64,000 nt of DNA from the NCBI GenBank assembly GCA_001548435.1, contig AP017308.1, forward strand, positions 3,853,030-3,917,029, given 5' to 3'. The notes beneath the pieces are model-generated. The model worked only from the letters and a program-made list of their open reading frames with translations. It made no database searches and was not told the origin of the DNA. Both the position numbers and the translations under genes were made by a program. This document shows positions 8,562 through 16,137 of the stretch, piece by piece (position 1 is the first letter of the stretch; each line of letters opens with the position of its first letter). The stretch is from Leptolyngbya sp. NIES-3755 (GTDB lineage: Bacteria; Cyanobacteriota; Cyanobacteriia; Leptolyngbyales; Leptolyngbyaceae).

Positions 8562-9242
8562 ATGTCGTTTACACTGTCTCACCAAACTTCCGCGAAACTG
8601 AAGAATCCGAAGAAGCACAATCACTACGGCTTCCGAGACTTCTACCAATTCGATCCAGAAAAAGGCACGATCGTGGATTGGAATAATAGCCAAAACATTC
8701 TCACTTCCGAGGATTTCATTATTGGATTAGTGGAAGGACTCGAAGAAGAAGTTGGAGATGCCTCTGCTGCCACGATGTATACAATCGGCTGCGAATGGGG
8801 GCAGAAAGATGCCTTCTTCTTTGAGAAATGGTTCGAGAAAGAATACGATCGACCCATGCGCCAAACCAATCTGATGTTTCTATTGGAAACTTGGTGGTGG
8901 TCGTTTACGGCTCAAGGTTGGGGACGATGGGAAGTTGACTTGGGCGATCGTAAACAAGGTTTCATGTTCATTAATGTGTTCGATTCCGCAGTCGCTCGGA
9001 CGCTTGGCGATGTAGGTAAACCTGTTTGTTTCTTGTACGCTGGACTGTTTGCTGGATTCTTTACTGAACTGGTAAAAAAACAGCTTAGCTGCATTGAAAT
9101 CCAGTGCTATTCGATGGGTGAAACTTACTGTAAATTCCTCCTCGGTGGACAAGAGCGGATTGACGCTGCATCGTTTTGGCTGAATGAAGGTGCAACTGCA
9201 AGAGACATTGAAAAACGACTCAGAGCAGGAGAACTCAAATGA
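8562..9242 (+). CDS. V4R domain protein (Slr0147/Slr0144-like), copy 1
   Basis: A 226-residue protein with a V4R (4-vinyl reductase) domain in its C-terminal half: 'PVCFLYAGLFAGFFTEL', then 'LSCIEIQCYSMGETYCKFLL' with its paired cysteines. The N-terminal half contains 'YTIGCEWGQKDAFFFEKWF' and a Trp-rich segment ('ETWWWSF'). Homologues in the Synechocystis slr0144-slr0152 operon have been linked to photosystem II assembly; V4R proteins are thought to handle chlorophyll or bilin precursors, but no activity is proven from sequence. Its last codon overlaps the start of the next gene by 4 bp (ATGA), indicating translational coupling. Confidence 0.85.
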   Translation: MSFTLSHQTSAKLKNPKKHNHYGFRDFYQFDPEKGTIVDWNNSQNILTSEDFIIGLVEGLEEEVGDASAATMYTIGCEWGQKDAFFFEKWFEKEYDRPMRQTNLMFLLETWWWSFTAQGWGRWEVDLGDRKQGFMFINVFDSAVARTLGDVGKPVCFLYAGLFAGFFTELVKKQLSCIEIQCYSMGETYCKFLLGGQERIDAASFWLNEGATARDIEKRLRAGELK

Positions 9243-9544
9243 TTCCAACGCTCGCCCCCAACGATACTCAGACTTGGCTCCATTCTTCGGTTCAATCTTT
9301 TTTCACAACCTGCAATTGGGAAAACAAGCCCGTTGCGGTGACTCCAGAAGTTCAACGACTCGAACAGGCAGTCGCGATCGAATCCATTACTGAACTTTCT
9401 TTTGATCTACGAGTTCGGCAATTTTTCGCTGCGGTTAACTGGGACGGAAGTGCGATCGCTCCAGTCTCTTCTGTAATTGAAGAAGAACCCGCGCTAGAAC
9501 CTGCTGACGGCTTTACTCTAACCGATTTTTCTGATTTGTTCTGA
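9239..9544 (+). CDS. small acidic protein with duplicated FF-x3-NW motif
   Basis: A 101-residue protein translationally coupled to the V4R gene by an ATGA overlap. It holds two copies of one short motif: 'SVQSFFTTCNWENKPVA' near residues 17-33 and 'RVRQFFAAVNWDGSAIA' near residues 58-74, separated by about 24 residues. The C-terminus is acidic and ends in 'LTDFSDLF'. No catalytic residues or membrane segments are seen. It fits the small hypothetical protein found in the equivalent Synechocystis operon. The repeat suggests a two-site peptide ligand for the neighbouring V4R or phycobilisome-like proteins; that is inference. Confidence 0.75.
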   Translation: MIPTLAPNDTQTWLHSSVQSFFTTCNWENKPVAVTPEVQRLEQAVAIESITELSFDLRVRQFFAAVNWDGSAIAPVSSVIEEEPALEPADGFTLTDFSDLF

Positions 9545-9560
9545 TACCCTTAAAACGCTT

Positions 9561-10055
9561 ATGCAATCTCCCATCGACGGCATTTTTGACGAAGCCGAAA
9601 ACCGCTACCTCAAACCCGAAGAACTCCAAGACATCGGGCAGTATGTTGCCTCGATCGCAGACCGCATGAGTGCGTATCGGGTACTACGCGATCGAGAACT
9701 TGATCTGATTCAGCAAGCCGCTGACCAACTCCAGCTAGAAATGCCCGGAGTCGAAACCGCTGTGTTAGAACGTGCCGTTAAAAACGGAATGTTAGCCCTT
9801 CGGCATTGTGGAATGGCAATGCTGTTAAACGATCCGAACGTTGTACAGAAGCGGTTATTGAGTTGGTTAAAAGACTCGATCGAGCTTCATCAAGCTCAGG
9901 GTGCGGATGCCACTTTCTTCGGATTGATCAAACAGCAACTTCTACTGTCTCTCAATGCTCAACAAATGGCACTTCTAGAACCGTTTCTTGCTCAAGTTGA
10001 AACCGTGATGCCAGCACAAGAAGAAGAAATGCTCACCGTCGCAGGGATTTTCTAA
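9561..10055 (+). CDS. phycobilisome-like globin protein without bilin cysteine (copy 2)
   Basis: A 164-residue helical protein related to the product of 7995-8468. It shares the opening 'ENRYLKPEELQDIGQYVASI' (compare 'EGRYATDEELRFLADFARSY') and the core 'LRHCGMAMLLNDPNVVQKR'. The conserved Cys-x-Arg-Asp chromophore segment of phycobiliproteins is replaced by 'AVKN', so no bilin link is expected at that site; a different Cys lies in 'RHCG'. It starts 16 bp after the small FF-NW gene and ends 4 bp before the next V4R gene. Together with that gene it repeats the globin-V4R module of the first half of the operon. Confidence 0.8.
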   Translation: MQSPIDGIFDEAENRYLKPEELQDIGQYVASIADRMSAYRVLRDRELDLIQQAADQLQLEMPGVETAVLERAVKNGMLALRHCGMAMLLNDPNVVQKRLLSWLKDSIELHQAQGADATFFGLIKQQLLLSLNAQQMALLEPFLAQVETVMPAQEEEMLTVAGIF

Positions 10056-10059
10056 GACT

Positions 10060-10716
10060 ATGATTTCTGTTAGTGATTTATTGATCCACGATCGACTTCC
10101 CGCGAACTATTACGCCAGTGATGTGTATGTGCGGGGCGATCTAGAAATGGGATTGCTCGAAAGTCGTCGGGGCGATCGATTAATTTCTCTGCCTGAGACG
10201 CTGATTCAAGCGGTTTATGCTGGACTGAACAAAGAAACGGGTCAGGCTTCTCGCTTGGTCTTGTTCAACTGCGGTCGCTGGTGGGGCAAGAACTTTTTTA
10301 ATCGGTTTCGCGATGAAGTGAGCGATTACTATGGAACGCCGCTGGTCGAAATGCAAATGGCGGACTTTTTGCAAGCTCTGAAGCAGTGTTGGGTTACGTA
10401 TGGACTGGGAACTGTCAGCTTGGATCAGAGTTATCACGATCGAGGATTTTTGATTGTTGAAACTCAGAATTCGCCGTTTGCTCGATTGGTGGAAGATGCC
10501 ACATTGCCGTCTTGCTATCTTGAAGCAGGAATTTTCACTTCGGTGTTTAGTCAGCTTGCGGGACGTGAATTACATTGTGTCCAGACTCGCTGTGAATCGA
10601 TGGGAGCCGAAAGCAATCTATTCGTGATTGGCTTACAGAAGCGGTTGGAACCTGCTGAGATTTTGGTCGAAAAACAGCTTGACCACGAATCGATTTTGCC
10701 TCGTCTGTTTGTTTAG
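10060..10716 (+). CDS. V4R domain protein (Slr0144-like), copy 2
   Basis: A 218-residue protein. The V4R domain fills the C-terminal half, with 'PSCYLEAGIFTSVFSQLAGR' and 'LHCVQTRCESMGAESNLFVI'. Unlike copy 1, the second cysteine of the last strand is replaced ('ESNLF' versus 'ETYCKF'). The N-terminal part includes 'VLFNCGRWWGKNFFNRF', which corresponds to 'YTIGCEWGQKDAFFFEKW' of copy 1, so the two proteins are paralogues over their whole length. It lies 10 bp before the kinase gene. A pigment or tetrapyrrole-related role in photosystem II assembly is inferred from the Synechocystis operon. Confidence 0.85.
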   Translation: MISVSDLLIHDRLPANYYASDVYVRGDLEMGLLESRRGDRLISLPETLIQAVYAGLNKETGQASRLVLFNCGRWWGKNFFNRFRDEVSDYYGTPLVEMQMADFLQALKQCWVTYGLGTVSLDQSYHDRGFLIVETQNSPFARLVEDATLPSCYLEAGIFTSVFSQLAGRELHCVQTRCESMGAESNLFVIGLQKRLEPAEILVEKQLDHESILPRLFV

Positions 10717-10726
10717 TCCGAGGTGA

Positions 10727-12565
10727 ATGACGGATGTGTCTACCCTGTTAGGTTCCGAAACGAAAAGATCGAATTATCGAATTTTAGGATTAGTGGGTTG
10801 GGGGCAATTTGGGCGCGTCTATTGTGCGCTCGATCGCCAAACAGGTAAATTTGTTGCACTCAAAGCCCTCGATCGAGCCGCATTTCCAACGAATCAGTTT
10901 TTGCGAGAATTGCGCTTTCTGGTGACGCTTCAGCATCCAAATATTGTGATGTGTCAAGCGATCGAACATTTCCAAGGAAAGCGCTTTCTCGTGATGGATT
11001 ATTGCGAGGGTGGGACGCTCAGACAGTTGATGGAAAATCATCAGCGCTTACATCCTGCCTTGAGTGTGGAATTAATTTGTGATGTGCTGGCGGGATTGGA
11101 ACACGCACACAGCCAAGGAGTCGTCCATTGCGATATCAAACCAGAAAATATTTTGCTGAGTCTGAGTCCGGAGGGCTGGATTGCGAAAATTTCGGATTTT
11201 GGAATTTCGCGGCTGAGTCAAGACGTTTTACCTGAACCCGCAAATTTGACTGGATCGCCTGCGTATATGGCTCCAGAGCGGTTTTATGGACAGTACTCGC
11301 ATTCGACAGATTTATACGCAGTTGGAATTCTGTTGTTTGAGTTGCTTGTGGGATATCGTCCGTTTTCGGGATTGCCAGCGGAATTAATGGCGGCGCATCT
11401 CAACGATCGAGTAAAAATTCCAGCGCATATTCCTGCTGCAATTCAAAGTGTGATCTTTACATCGCTTGAGAAATTGAAGGCGCGGAGATTTCAGTCAGCG
11501 GCTCAGATGCGAGAAGCACTTTTAGCAGCGATTCAAGATCGAGCGGAATTTTACACAAACGAGTTAGCGACTGCGATCGTGCCGAAAGTTCATTCTGCGA
11601 TCGTATTGCGAGAAGAACGATCGAACTATCCCATTGAACACATCGGAATTGCTGAAGACACTCCGCTTCCTGAATACGATCGATATCTTCGACGATCAAT
11701 GACGATTTTTTTCAGTGAAGATCAGACCCTAATGGCGCGATTATATCCGATGGGATTTTTCGATCGACGTGACGGCAAGCCTTTACCTGTAATGACGATC
11801 GCGGAACCGATTCGAGAATTAGTTGTGCGCTGCCTACGGCACAGGGGAACCTGCTCGCAAACTTGTTTCGCTGTAACAGAGCGATCGATCTACAAACTTT
11901 CAGAGCAATCTCCACAGCTATTAACTCGATTGCATCAAAATTCTAGAATTGCGATCGCGCCAGATGGACACTGGATGGCAGTCGCAACTCTTGGAAGCCA
12001 CAATACTGCAAAACTTTTGAGCATTTGGACACTTCCACAGCCGAAATTAGTCCATCGCCCAACGATTTGCGAATCTAATTTGGGGGAATTAATTGCGATC
12101 GTGGCGCTAAGTTCTCGACATATCGCTTTAGTTTCCGAGGACGATCAATCTACTCGCCTCGATTTATTTAATCGTCGAGGACAAACGTTTGGAACTCTAA
12201 ATTTGCCTGTTCAACTCAAGCAAGTTTTTCCAACATTGAAACCTTATTGCTTAGTTGGCATTGAGAGCGAACAGGAACGCTCGATTTTATTAATTCACCT
12301 CAAACCTTATCGATTGATTCGGATCGCGATCGCCATTTCTCCCAAGTTCGTCGCTGCTTTCTCTTGGGGTGTGGTGGTTTGCAATGAGAATCAACTGATT
12401 GTATTGGATTACGAAGGACAACAGATTGGACGATCGAGCATTCCGATTCATACGTGTGCGATCGCGGCTTATGGCGAAAATGGACTTGCGATCGCGACCT
12501 GGCATCAAGCCCAAAGCAAACTCTATACGCTGAACCTTGAGTCGATTCGTGCCGCAAACTTGTAA
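10727..12565 (+). CDS. serine/threonine protein kinase (SpkG/Slr0152-like)
   Basis: A 612-residue protein. The kinase domain covers about residues 15-270: glycine loop 'GWGQFGRVY', Lys in 'VALKALD', catalytic loop 'HCDIKPENILL', 'SDFGIS' and 'YMAPERF'. All key residues are present, so it should be active. The remaining 330 residues have no transmembrane segment and look rich in beta strands with repeats of 'IAIAPDGHWMAVATLG' type, suggesting a propeller-like sensor or binding domain. The ATG has GAGGTGA directly upstream. Slr0152 closes the Synechocystis slr0144-slr0152 operon in the same way, so this is most likely the SpkG counterpart. Confidence 0.9.
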   Translation: MTDVSTLLGSETKRSNYRILGLVGWGQFGRVYCALDRQTGKFVALKALDRAAFPTNQFLRELRFLVTLQHPNIVMCQAIEHFQGKRFLVMDYCEGGTLRQLMENHQRLHPALSVELICDVLAGLEHAHSQGVVHCDIKPENILLSLSPEGWIAKISDFGISRLSQDVLPEPANLTGSPAYMAPERFYGQYSHSTDLYAVGILLFELLVGYRPFSGLPAELMAAHLNDRVKIPAHIPAAIQSVIFTSLEKLKARRFQSAAQMREALLAAIQDRAEFYTNELATAIVPKVHSAIVLREERSNYPIEHIGIAEDTPLPEYDRYLRRSMTIFFSEDQTLMARLYPMGFFDRRDGKPLPVMTIAEPIRELVVRCLRHRGTCSQTCFAVTERSIYKLSEQSPQLLTRLHQNSRIAIAPDGHWMAVATLGSHNTAKLLSIWTLPQPKLVHRPTICESNLGELIAIVALSSRHIALVSEDDQSTRLDLFNRRGQTFGTLNLPVQLKQVFPTLKPYCLVGIESEQERSILLIHLKPYRLIRIAIAISPKFVAAFSWGVVVCNENQLIVLDYEGQQIGRSSIPIHTCAIAAYGENGLAIATWHQAQSKLYTLNLESIRAANL

Positions 12566-12595
12566 TCTAGATCTAGTCTTCAGAGTTAGTGAGAT

Positions 12596-13309
12596 ATGGG
12601 TTTTGACTGGTTGACTCCTAGCCATTTCATTATGTTTGGGTGGCTTATGGGGTTTGCGATCGCGCATAGTGGTCTGGCATCGTTGCGAATGGCAGCAGAA
12701 AAACGAATCGGTGCAAGACTGTATCGGGTTGTTTTTGCGCTCGTGAGTTTGGGAATTGCGGTCCCGATGCTGATTTATTTCTTCAATCATCGATACGACG
12801 GATTGCAGCTTTGGAACGTTCAAGGAGTTCCGGGTGTCTCTGAATCGGTTTGGATACTGTCGGCAATTTCGTTTCTGTTTCTCTATCCGGCAACCTTTAA
12901 TTTGTTAGAGATAGCAGCAGTGCAAAAACCGCAAGTGCATTTGTACGAAACTGGAATTATTCGGATTACCAGACATCCGCAAATGGTCGGACAGATTATT
13001 TGGTGCATCGCGCATACAGTATGGATCGGGACAAGTTTTATGGTCGTCACTTCGATCGGGCTGATTTTGCATCACTTATTTGGGGTGTGGAACGGCGATC
13101 GACGATTGACCTTGAGATTTGGTGAGGCGTTTGAAGCCGTGAAAGCTAGAACCTCGATCCTTCCGTTTGGAGCGATCGCACAAGGCAAACAGACGCTGGA
13201 ACTCAAAGAATTTTTACGTCCTGCATACCTTGGTGTGGCGGCATTTACGCTGTTGTTTTGGTGGCTTCACCCCCTTGTAATTCGTGCATCAGGGAACGTA
13301 CCCTGGTAG
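12596..13309 (+). CDS. NnrU/Z-ISO-type membrane protein, probable 15-cis-zeta-carotene isomerase
   Basis: A 237-residue membrane protein with about six hydrophobic segments. The hallmark region is 'GIIRITRHPQMVGQIIWCIA' followed by 'ILHHLFGVWNGDRRL'; histidines at these places bind haem in the plant isomerase Z-ISO. NnrU and Z-ISO are one family. In cyanobacteria the member related to plant Z-ISO (Slr1599 in Synechocystis) isomerises 15-cis-zeta-carotene on the way to lycopene. The length and motifs fit that role, but NnrU-type proteins of unknown function cannot be excluded. It begins 30 bp after the kinase gene, so it may be read from the same transcript. Confidence 0.75.
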   Translation: MGFDWLTPSHFIMFGWLMGFAIAHSGLASLRMAAEKRIGARLYRVVFALVSLGIAVPMLIYFFNHRYDGLQLWNVQGVPGVSESVWILSAISFLFLYPATFNLLEIAAVQKPQVHLYETGIIRITRHPQMVGQIIWCIAHTVWIGTSFMVVTSIGLILHHLFGVWNGDRRLTLRFGEAFEAVKARTSILPFGAIAQGKQTLELKEFLRPAYLGVAAFTLLFWWLHPLVIRASGNVPW

Positions 13310-13357
13310 CATGATCCCAAGCCTTAGTAAAAAACAAATAATAATTTTTGGAGAACT

Positions 13358-13708
13358 ATGCAAGCAGGAATTAGTGAAGGGGCGTTTAAGCAAGAGGTTC
13401 TTGAGTCAGCGACCCCGGTTCTTGTGCATTTTTGGGCACCTTGGTGTGGCATCTGTCGGCTGGTCGAGCCATCGCTGAATCTACTTTTGAAAGAGTATGG
13501 AGGGCGGTTGAAGCTCGTGGGCATTAATGCGGATGACAATTTGAAACTGGCTAGTCGGTATCGAATTACAACTCTGCCGACAGTACTACTGTTTGAAGGT
13601 GGTCAAGTGTTGCATCGCTTGGATAGCTATCAACGGCGTGAGGAGTTACGATCGATTCTTCAAGAAATTCTGGTTGCGCCTGTAACCGCGAAAATGAAGA
13701 GTCTATAG
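13358..13708 (+). CDS. thioredoxin-fold protein with CGIC active site (TrxC-like)
   Basis: A 116-residue single-domain thioredoxin. The active site is 'WAPWCGICR', with Ile in place of the usual Pro of WCGPC. The cis-Pro loop 'ITTLPTVLLF' is intact. Cyanobacteria carry a distinct thioredoxin class (TrxC) with a non-proline residue at this site, and this protein fits that class. Replacing Pro is expected to make the disulfide less reducing. It has no signal peptide. The gene starts 48 bp after the Z-ISO-type gene and is followed by its own terminator. Confidence 0.85.
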   Translation: MQAGISEGAFKQEVLESATPVLVHFWAPWCGICRLVEPSLNLLLKEYGGRLKLVGINADDNLKLASRYRITTLPTVLLFEGGQVLHRLDSYQRREELRSILQEILVAPVTAKMKSL

Positions 13709-13732
13709 TGACGATTAAAAAATAATTTAAAG

Positions 13733-13761
13733 GCGATCGGATTTAGTTCGATCGCTTTTTT
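13733..13761 (+). terminator. rho-independent terminator after the thioredoxin gene
   Basis: A 7-bp stem GCGATCG (13733-13739) and CGATCGC (13749-13755) with a 9-base loop is followed by six T. It lies 25 bp after the thioredoxin stop and closes the long plus-strand run of genes that begins at 6749. Confidence 0.85.
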
Positions 13762-13902
13762 ATTGAAGATCTCAGTATATGTGCGTTTGGCGATCGTGAT
13801 GGAGACTGTCCGGACGCGGCTTTACACTGGGCGTAGATTTATTCCGAGCGAGGAATGTGTTTTAACCGACACACTACTCCGACGTTTATCGTGTGTCTCT
13901 GA

Positions 13903-16137
13903 ATGCGTATCAATCCTCTATTTGTCTTGATCCAAGCGCTTTTTCCTATATTTGCGCCCCAGGTTACGATCGCTCAAGTTGTGCCGGATAGCACATCTAA
14001 TTCTAAAGTTACGTCTTCGGATAATACTCAACTTCTCATTACCGGGGGTAGCGCAGAAAGTCGTAATCTCTTTCATAGTTTTGATCGCTTTTCGCTAGGT
14101 TCAGGACAGACCGCGATTTTTGCGCCCGATAGCACGATCGCGAATATCATCACGCGGGTAACGGGTACAGAAGCCTCTCGAATCGACGGCACGATCGCGG
14201 TAAGAGGCAACGCGAATCTATTTCTTGTCAATCCCAATGGAATTGTTTTTGGACAAAACGCTTCATTAGCGATCGCAGGTTCATTTTTCGCAACTACCGA
14301 TCCAGGGTGGAGATTTTCCGACGGTGTGAGTCAATCTAAACCGCCTTTGTTAACGATTAGTGCACCGATCGTGAATACAGGGAATTTGAACGTCGGTGGA
14401 GATTTGTCGATCGTGGCTGGAACGGTTTCAGGTTCAGGACAGTTCACCGCTGGAAATCGGGTTGGAATTACGACGAATACACTCACGCTCGATCAAGCAA
14501 AAATTTCAGCCAGGAATGGAGTTCGTTTAGATGTTCAAGATGCCACCTTGAGCAATAGTCGAATCGATTCAACCGTTGGCGATATTGATATTCATGCTCG
14601 ATCGTTCGCGCTTTTGAATGGTGCCACGATCAATACAAGCATTCCAGCGAATTCACAAGGTCAATCAGGTAATGTCAATCTCAATATTCAGGATAATTTG
14701 ACGATTTTCGGTCGATCGAGCGGCATTACCAGTGCGATCGACGGACAAGGGATTGGCGGAGATATTACTGTTTATAGTGATTCGCTACACATGTTGGGTG
14801 GGAGTCGGATTTCTACAACTCTGAATGGGACGGGACAAGCAGGCTCGATCAATATTCAGACAAGAGATGGCATTCAGCTAGAAGGAGCGAACGGACTGAA
14901 GACAGAGATCTCAAGCGATGTGACTCGTCAAGGTGTGGGAACAGCAGGCGATATTCGAGTCGCAGCGAGAACGATTTCACTCACAAATCAAGCAAAAATC
15001 ACTGCTTTGACACTTGGACAAGCGGCGAGTGGAAACGTCGAAATTACTGCTCTCGATCGGATTACTGTTGAGGGAACTGGAGAAATTTTTGATTGGTTGC
15101 GACTCATTTCGAGATTGTTCTCAGACCCAAGCATTCGGATCGAAAACAATCTGTTCAAGAATCAGAATCGAACTCTATTTCCTGTACAAGCGGTAATCGA
15201 TGCGTCTAACGCTCAAACTGGAGTGCTTGTGAGTTCATTCACGCCGCTCAAAGCTGGAAATCTATCAATCACTGCACCCGACATTCAATTTAGCAATCAA
15301 GCACTTTTGGCTGTAAACAGTTGGGGCAGTGGAAATGGCGGAAATTTAAGACTGGTTGCCGAACAATTCACAGTGAAAGATAGTTCGCTTTTTACCAGTA
15401 CAATCTCCGGAAAGGGAGCCAACATTGAAATTGATACACCCAGACTGAGGCTCGATCAGGGCGCGATCGTTTCGGGGGTTGCTCAAGGACAGGGCGGCAA
15501 CATCGCGCTGAATGTTCCTGATTTGCTGATTCTCAGGAATAGAAGTCGAATTGCAGCGAGAGGCTTTAACAATGTTGATAGCGGAAATATTAATATCAAT
15601 GCAGGCTTGATTGTGGCAAATCCAATCGAGAATAGTGTGATTATTGCGAATGCTGTGATAGGGAAAGGTGGCAACATTCAGGTTAATGCTCGATCGCTAA
15701 TTGGTATCAAGTATGATCAAACTTTAGTCTCTTCAAGCTCACAGAGTAGCATTAATGCCAGTTCTCAGTTTGGACTGAGTGGAGAAGTGAAGTTGAATGT
15801 TCTTCGATCTGATCCAGGATCTGAAGCAGTGAAGCTACCAACAGAGATGACAGATAGTTCGACTCAGATTGATCAAACGTGTTCGGCTCGATCGAGAATT
15901 AACAGCTTCACGAGAACTGGGCGCGGTGGAATTGCTCCAGATTTAGCGGAAAGTAATCGATCGACTCCCGTTTGGGTTGATAGTCGAAGTCCTCAAAGTT
16001 CTGCGGTTGTAGAGAAAGAGACTCAGATTGTTGAAGCGACAGGTTGGATTAGAAATTCAGTCGGTCAGATTGAGCTTGTTCAGGAAGGTTCAAATGCTCA
16101 ACTGATCAGTCCAGTCGTGTGTGAGCATAAACAATGA
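13903..16137 (+). CDS. secreted filamentous-haemagglutinin-type (TPS domain) protein
   Basis: A 744-residue secreted protein. It has a signal peptide (about residues 1-24, ending in 'TIAQ') and a two-partner-secretion/FHA N-terminal domain at about 25-150 with the diagnostic 'NLFLVNPNGIVFGQNASL' and 'FFATTDP' segments. The rest is a repetitive beta-helix rich in 'GNIxI', 'GSGNGGNLRL' and 'GQGGNIALNVPDL' motifs. Such proteins leave the cell through a TpsB outer-membrane pore and act as surface adhesins or matrix proteins. No TpsB gene is in this window. The last codons overlap the start of the CHAT gene by 4 bp (ATGA). Confidence 0.9.
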   Translation: MRINPLFVLIQALFPIFAPQVTIAQVVPDSTSNSKVTSSDNTQLLITGGSAESRNLFHSFDRFSLGSGQTAIFAPDSTIANIITRVTGTEASRIDGTIAVRGNANLFLVNPNGIVFGQNASLAIAGSFFATTDPGWRFSDGVSQSKPPLLTISAPIVNTGNLNVGGDLSIVAGTVSGSGQFTAGNRVGITTNTLTLDQAKISARNGVRLDVQDATLSNSRIDSTVGDIDIHARSFALLNGATINTSIPANSQGQSGNVNLNIQDNLTIFGRSSGITSAIDGQGIGGDITVYSDSLHMLGGSRISTTLNGTGQAGSINIQTRDGIQLEGANGLKTEISSDVTRQGVGTAGDIRVAARTISLTNQAKITALTLGQAASGNVEITALDRITVEGTGEIFDWLRLISRLFSDPSIRIENNLFKNQNRTLFPVQAVIDASNAQTGVLVSSFTPLKAGNLSITAPDIQFSNQALLAVNSWGSGNGGNLRLVAEQFTVKDSSLFTSTISGKGANIEIDTPRLRLDQGAIVSGVAQGQGGNIALNVPDLLILRNRSRIAARGFNNVDSGNININAGLIVANPIENSVIIANAVIGKGGNIQVNARSLIGIKYDQTLVSSSSQSSINASSQFGLSGEVKLNVLRSDPGSEAVKLPTEMTDSSTQIDQTCSARSRINSFTRTGRGGIAPDLAESNRSTPVWVDSRSPQSSAVVEKETQIVEATGWIRNSVGQIELVQEGSNAQLISPVVCEHKQ

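Noticed and set aside
12290-12823. Minus-strand frame of 177 codons between the kinase and the Z-ISO-type gene
   Set aside because: It overlaps two well-supported plus-strand genes and is rich in Arg, Ser and His with no domain pattern.
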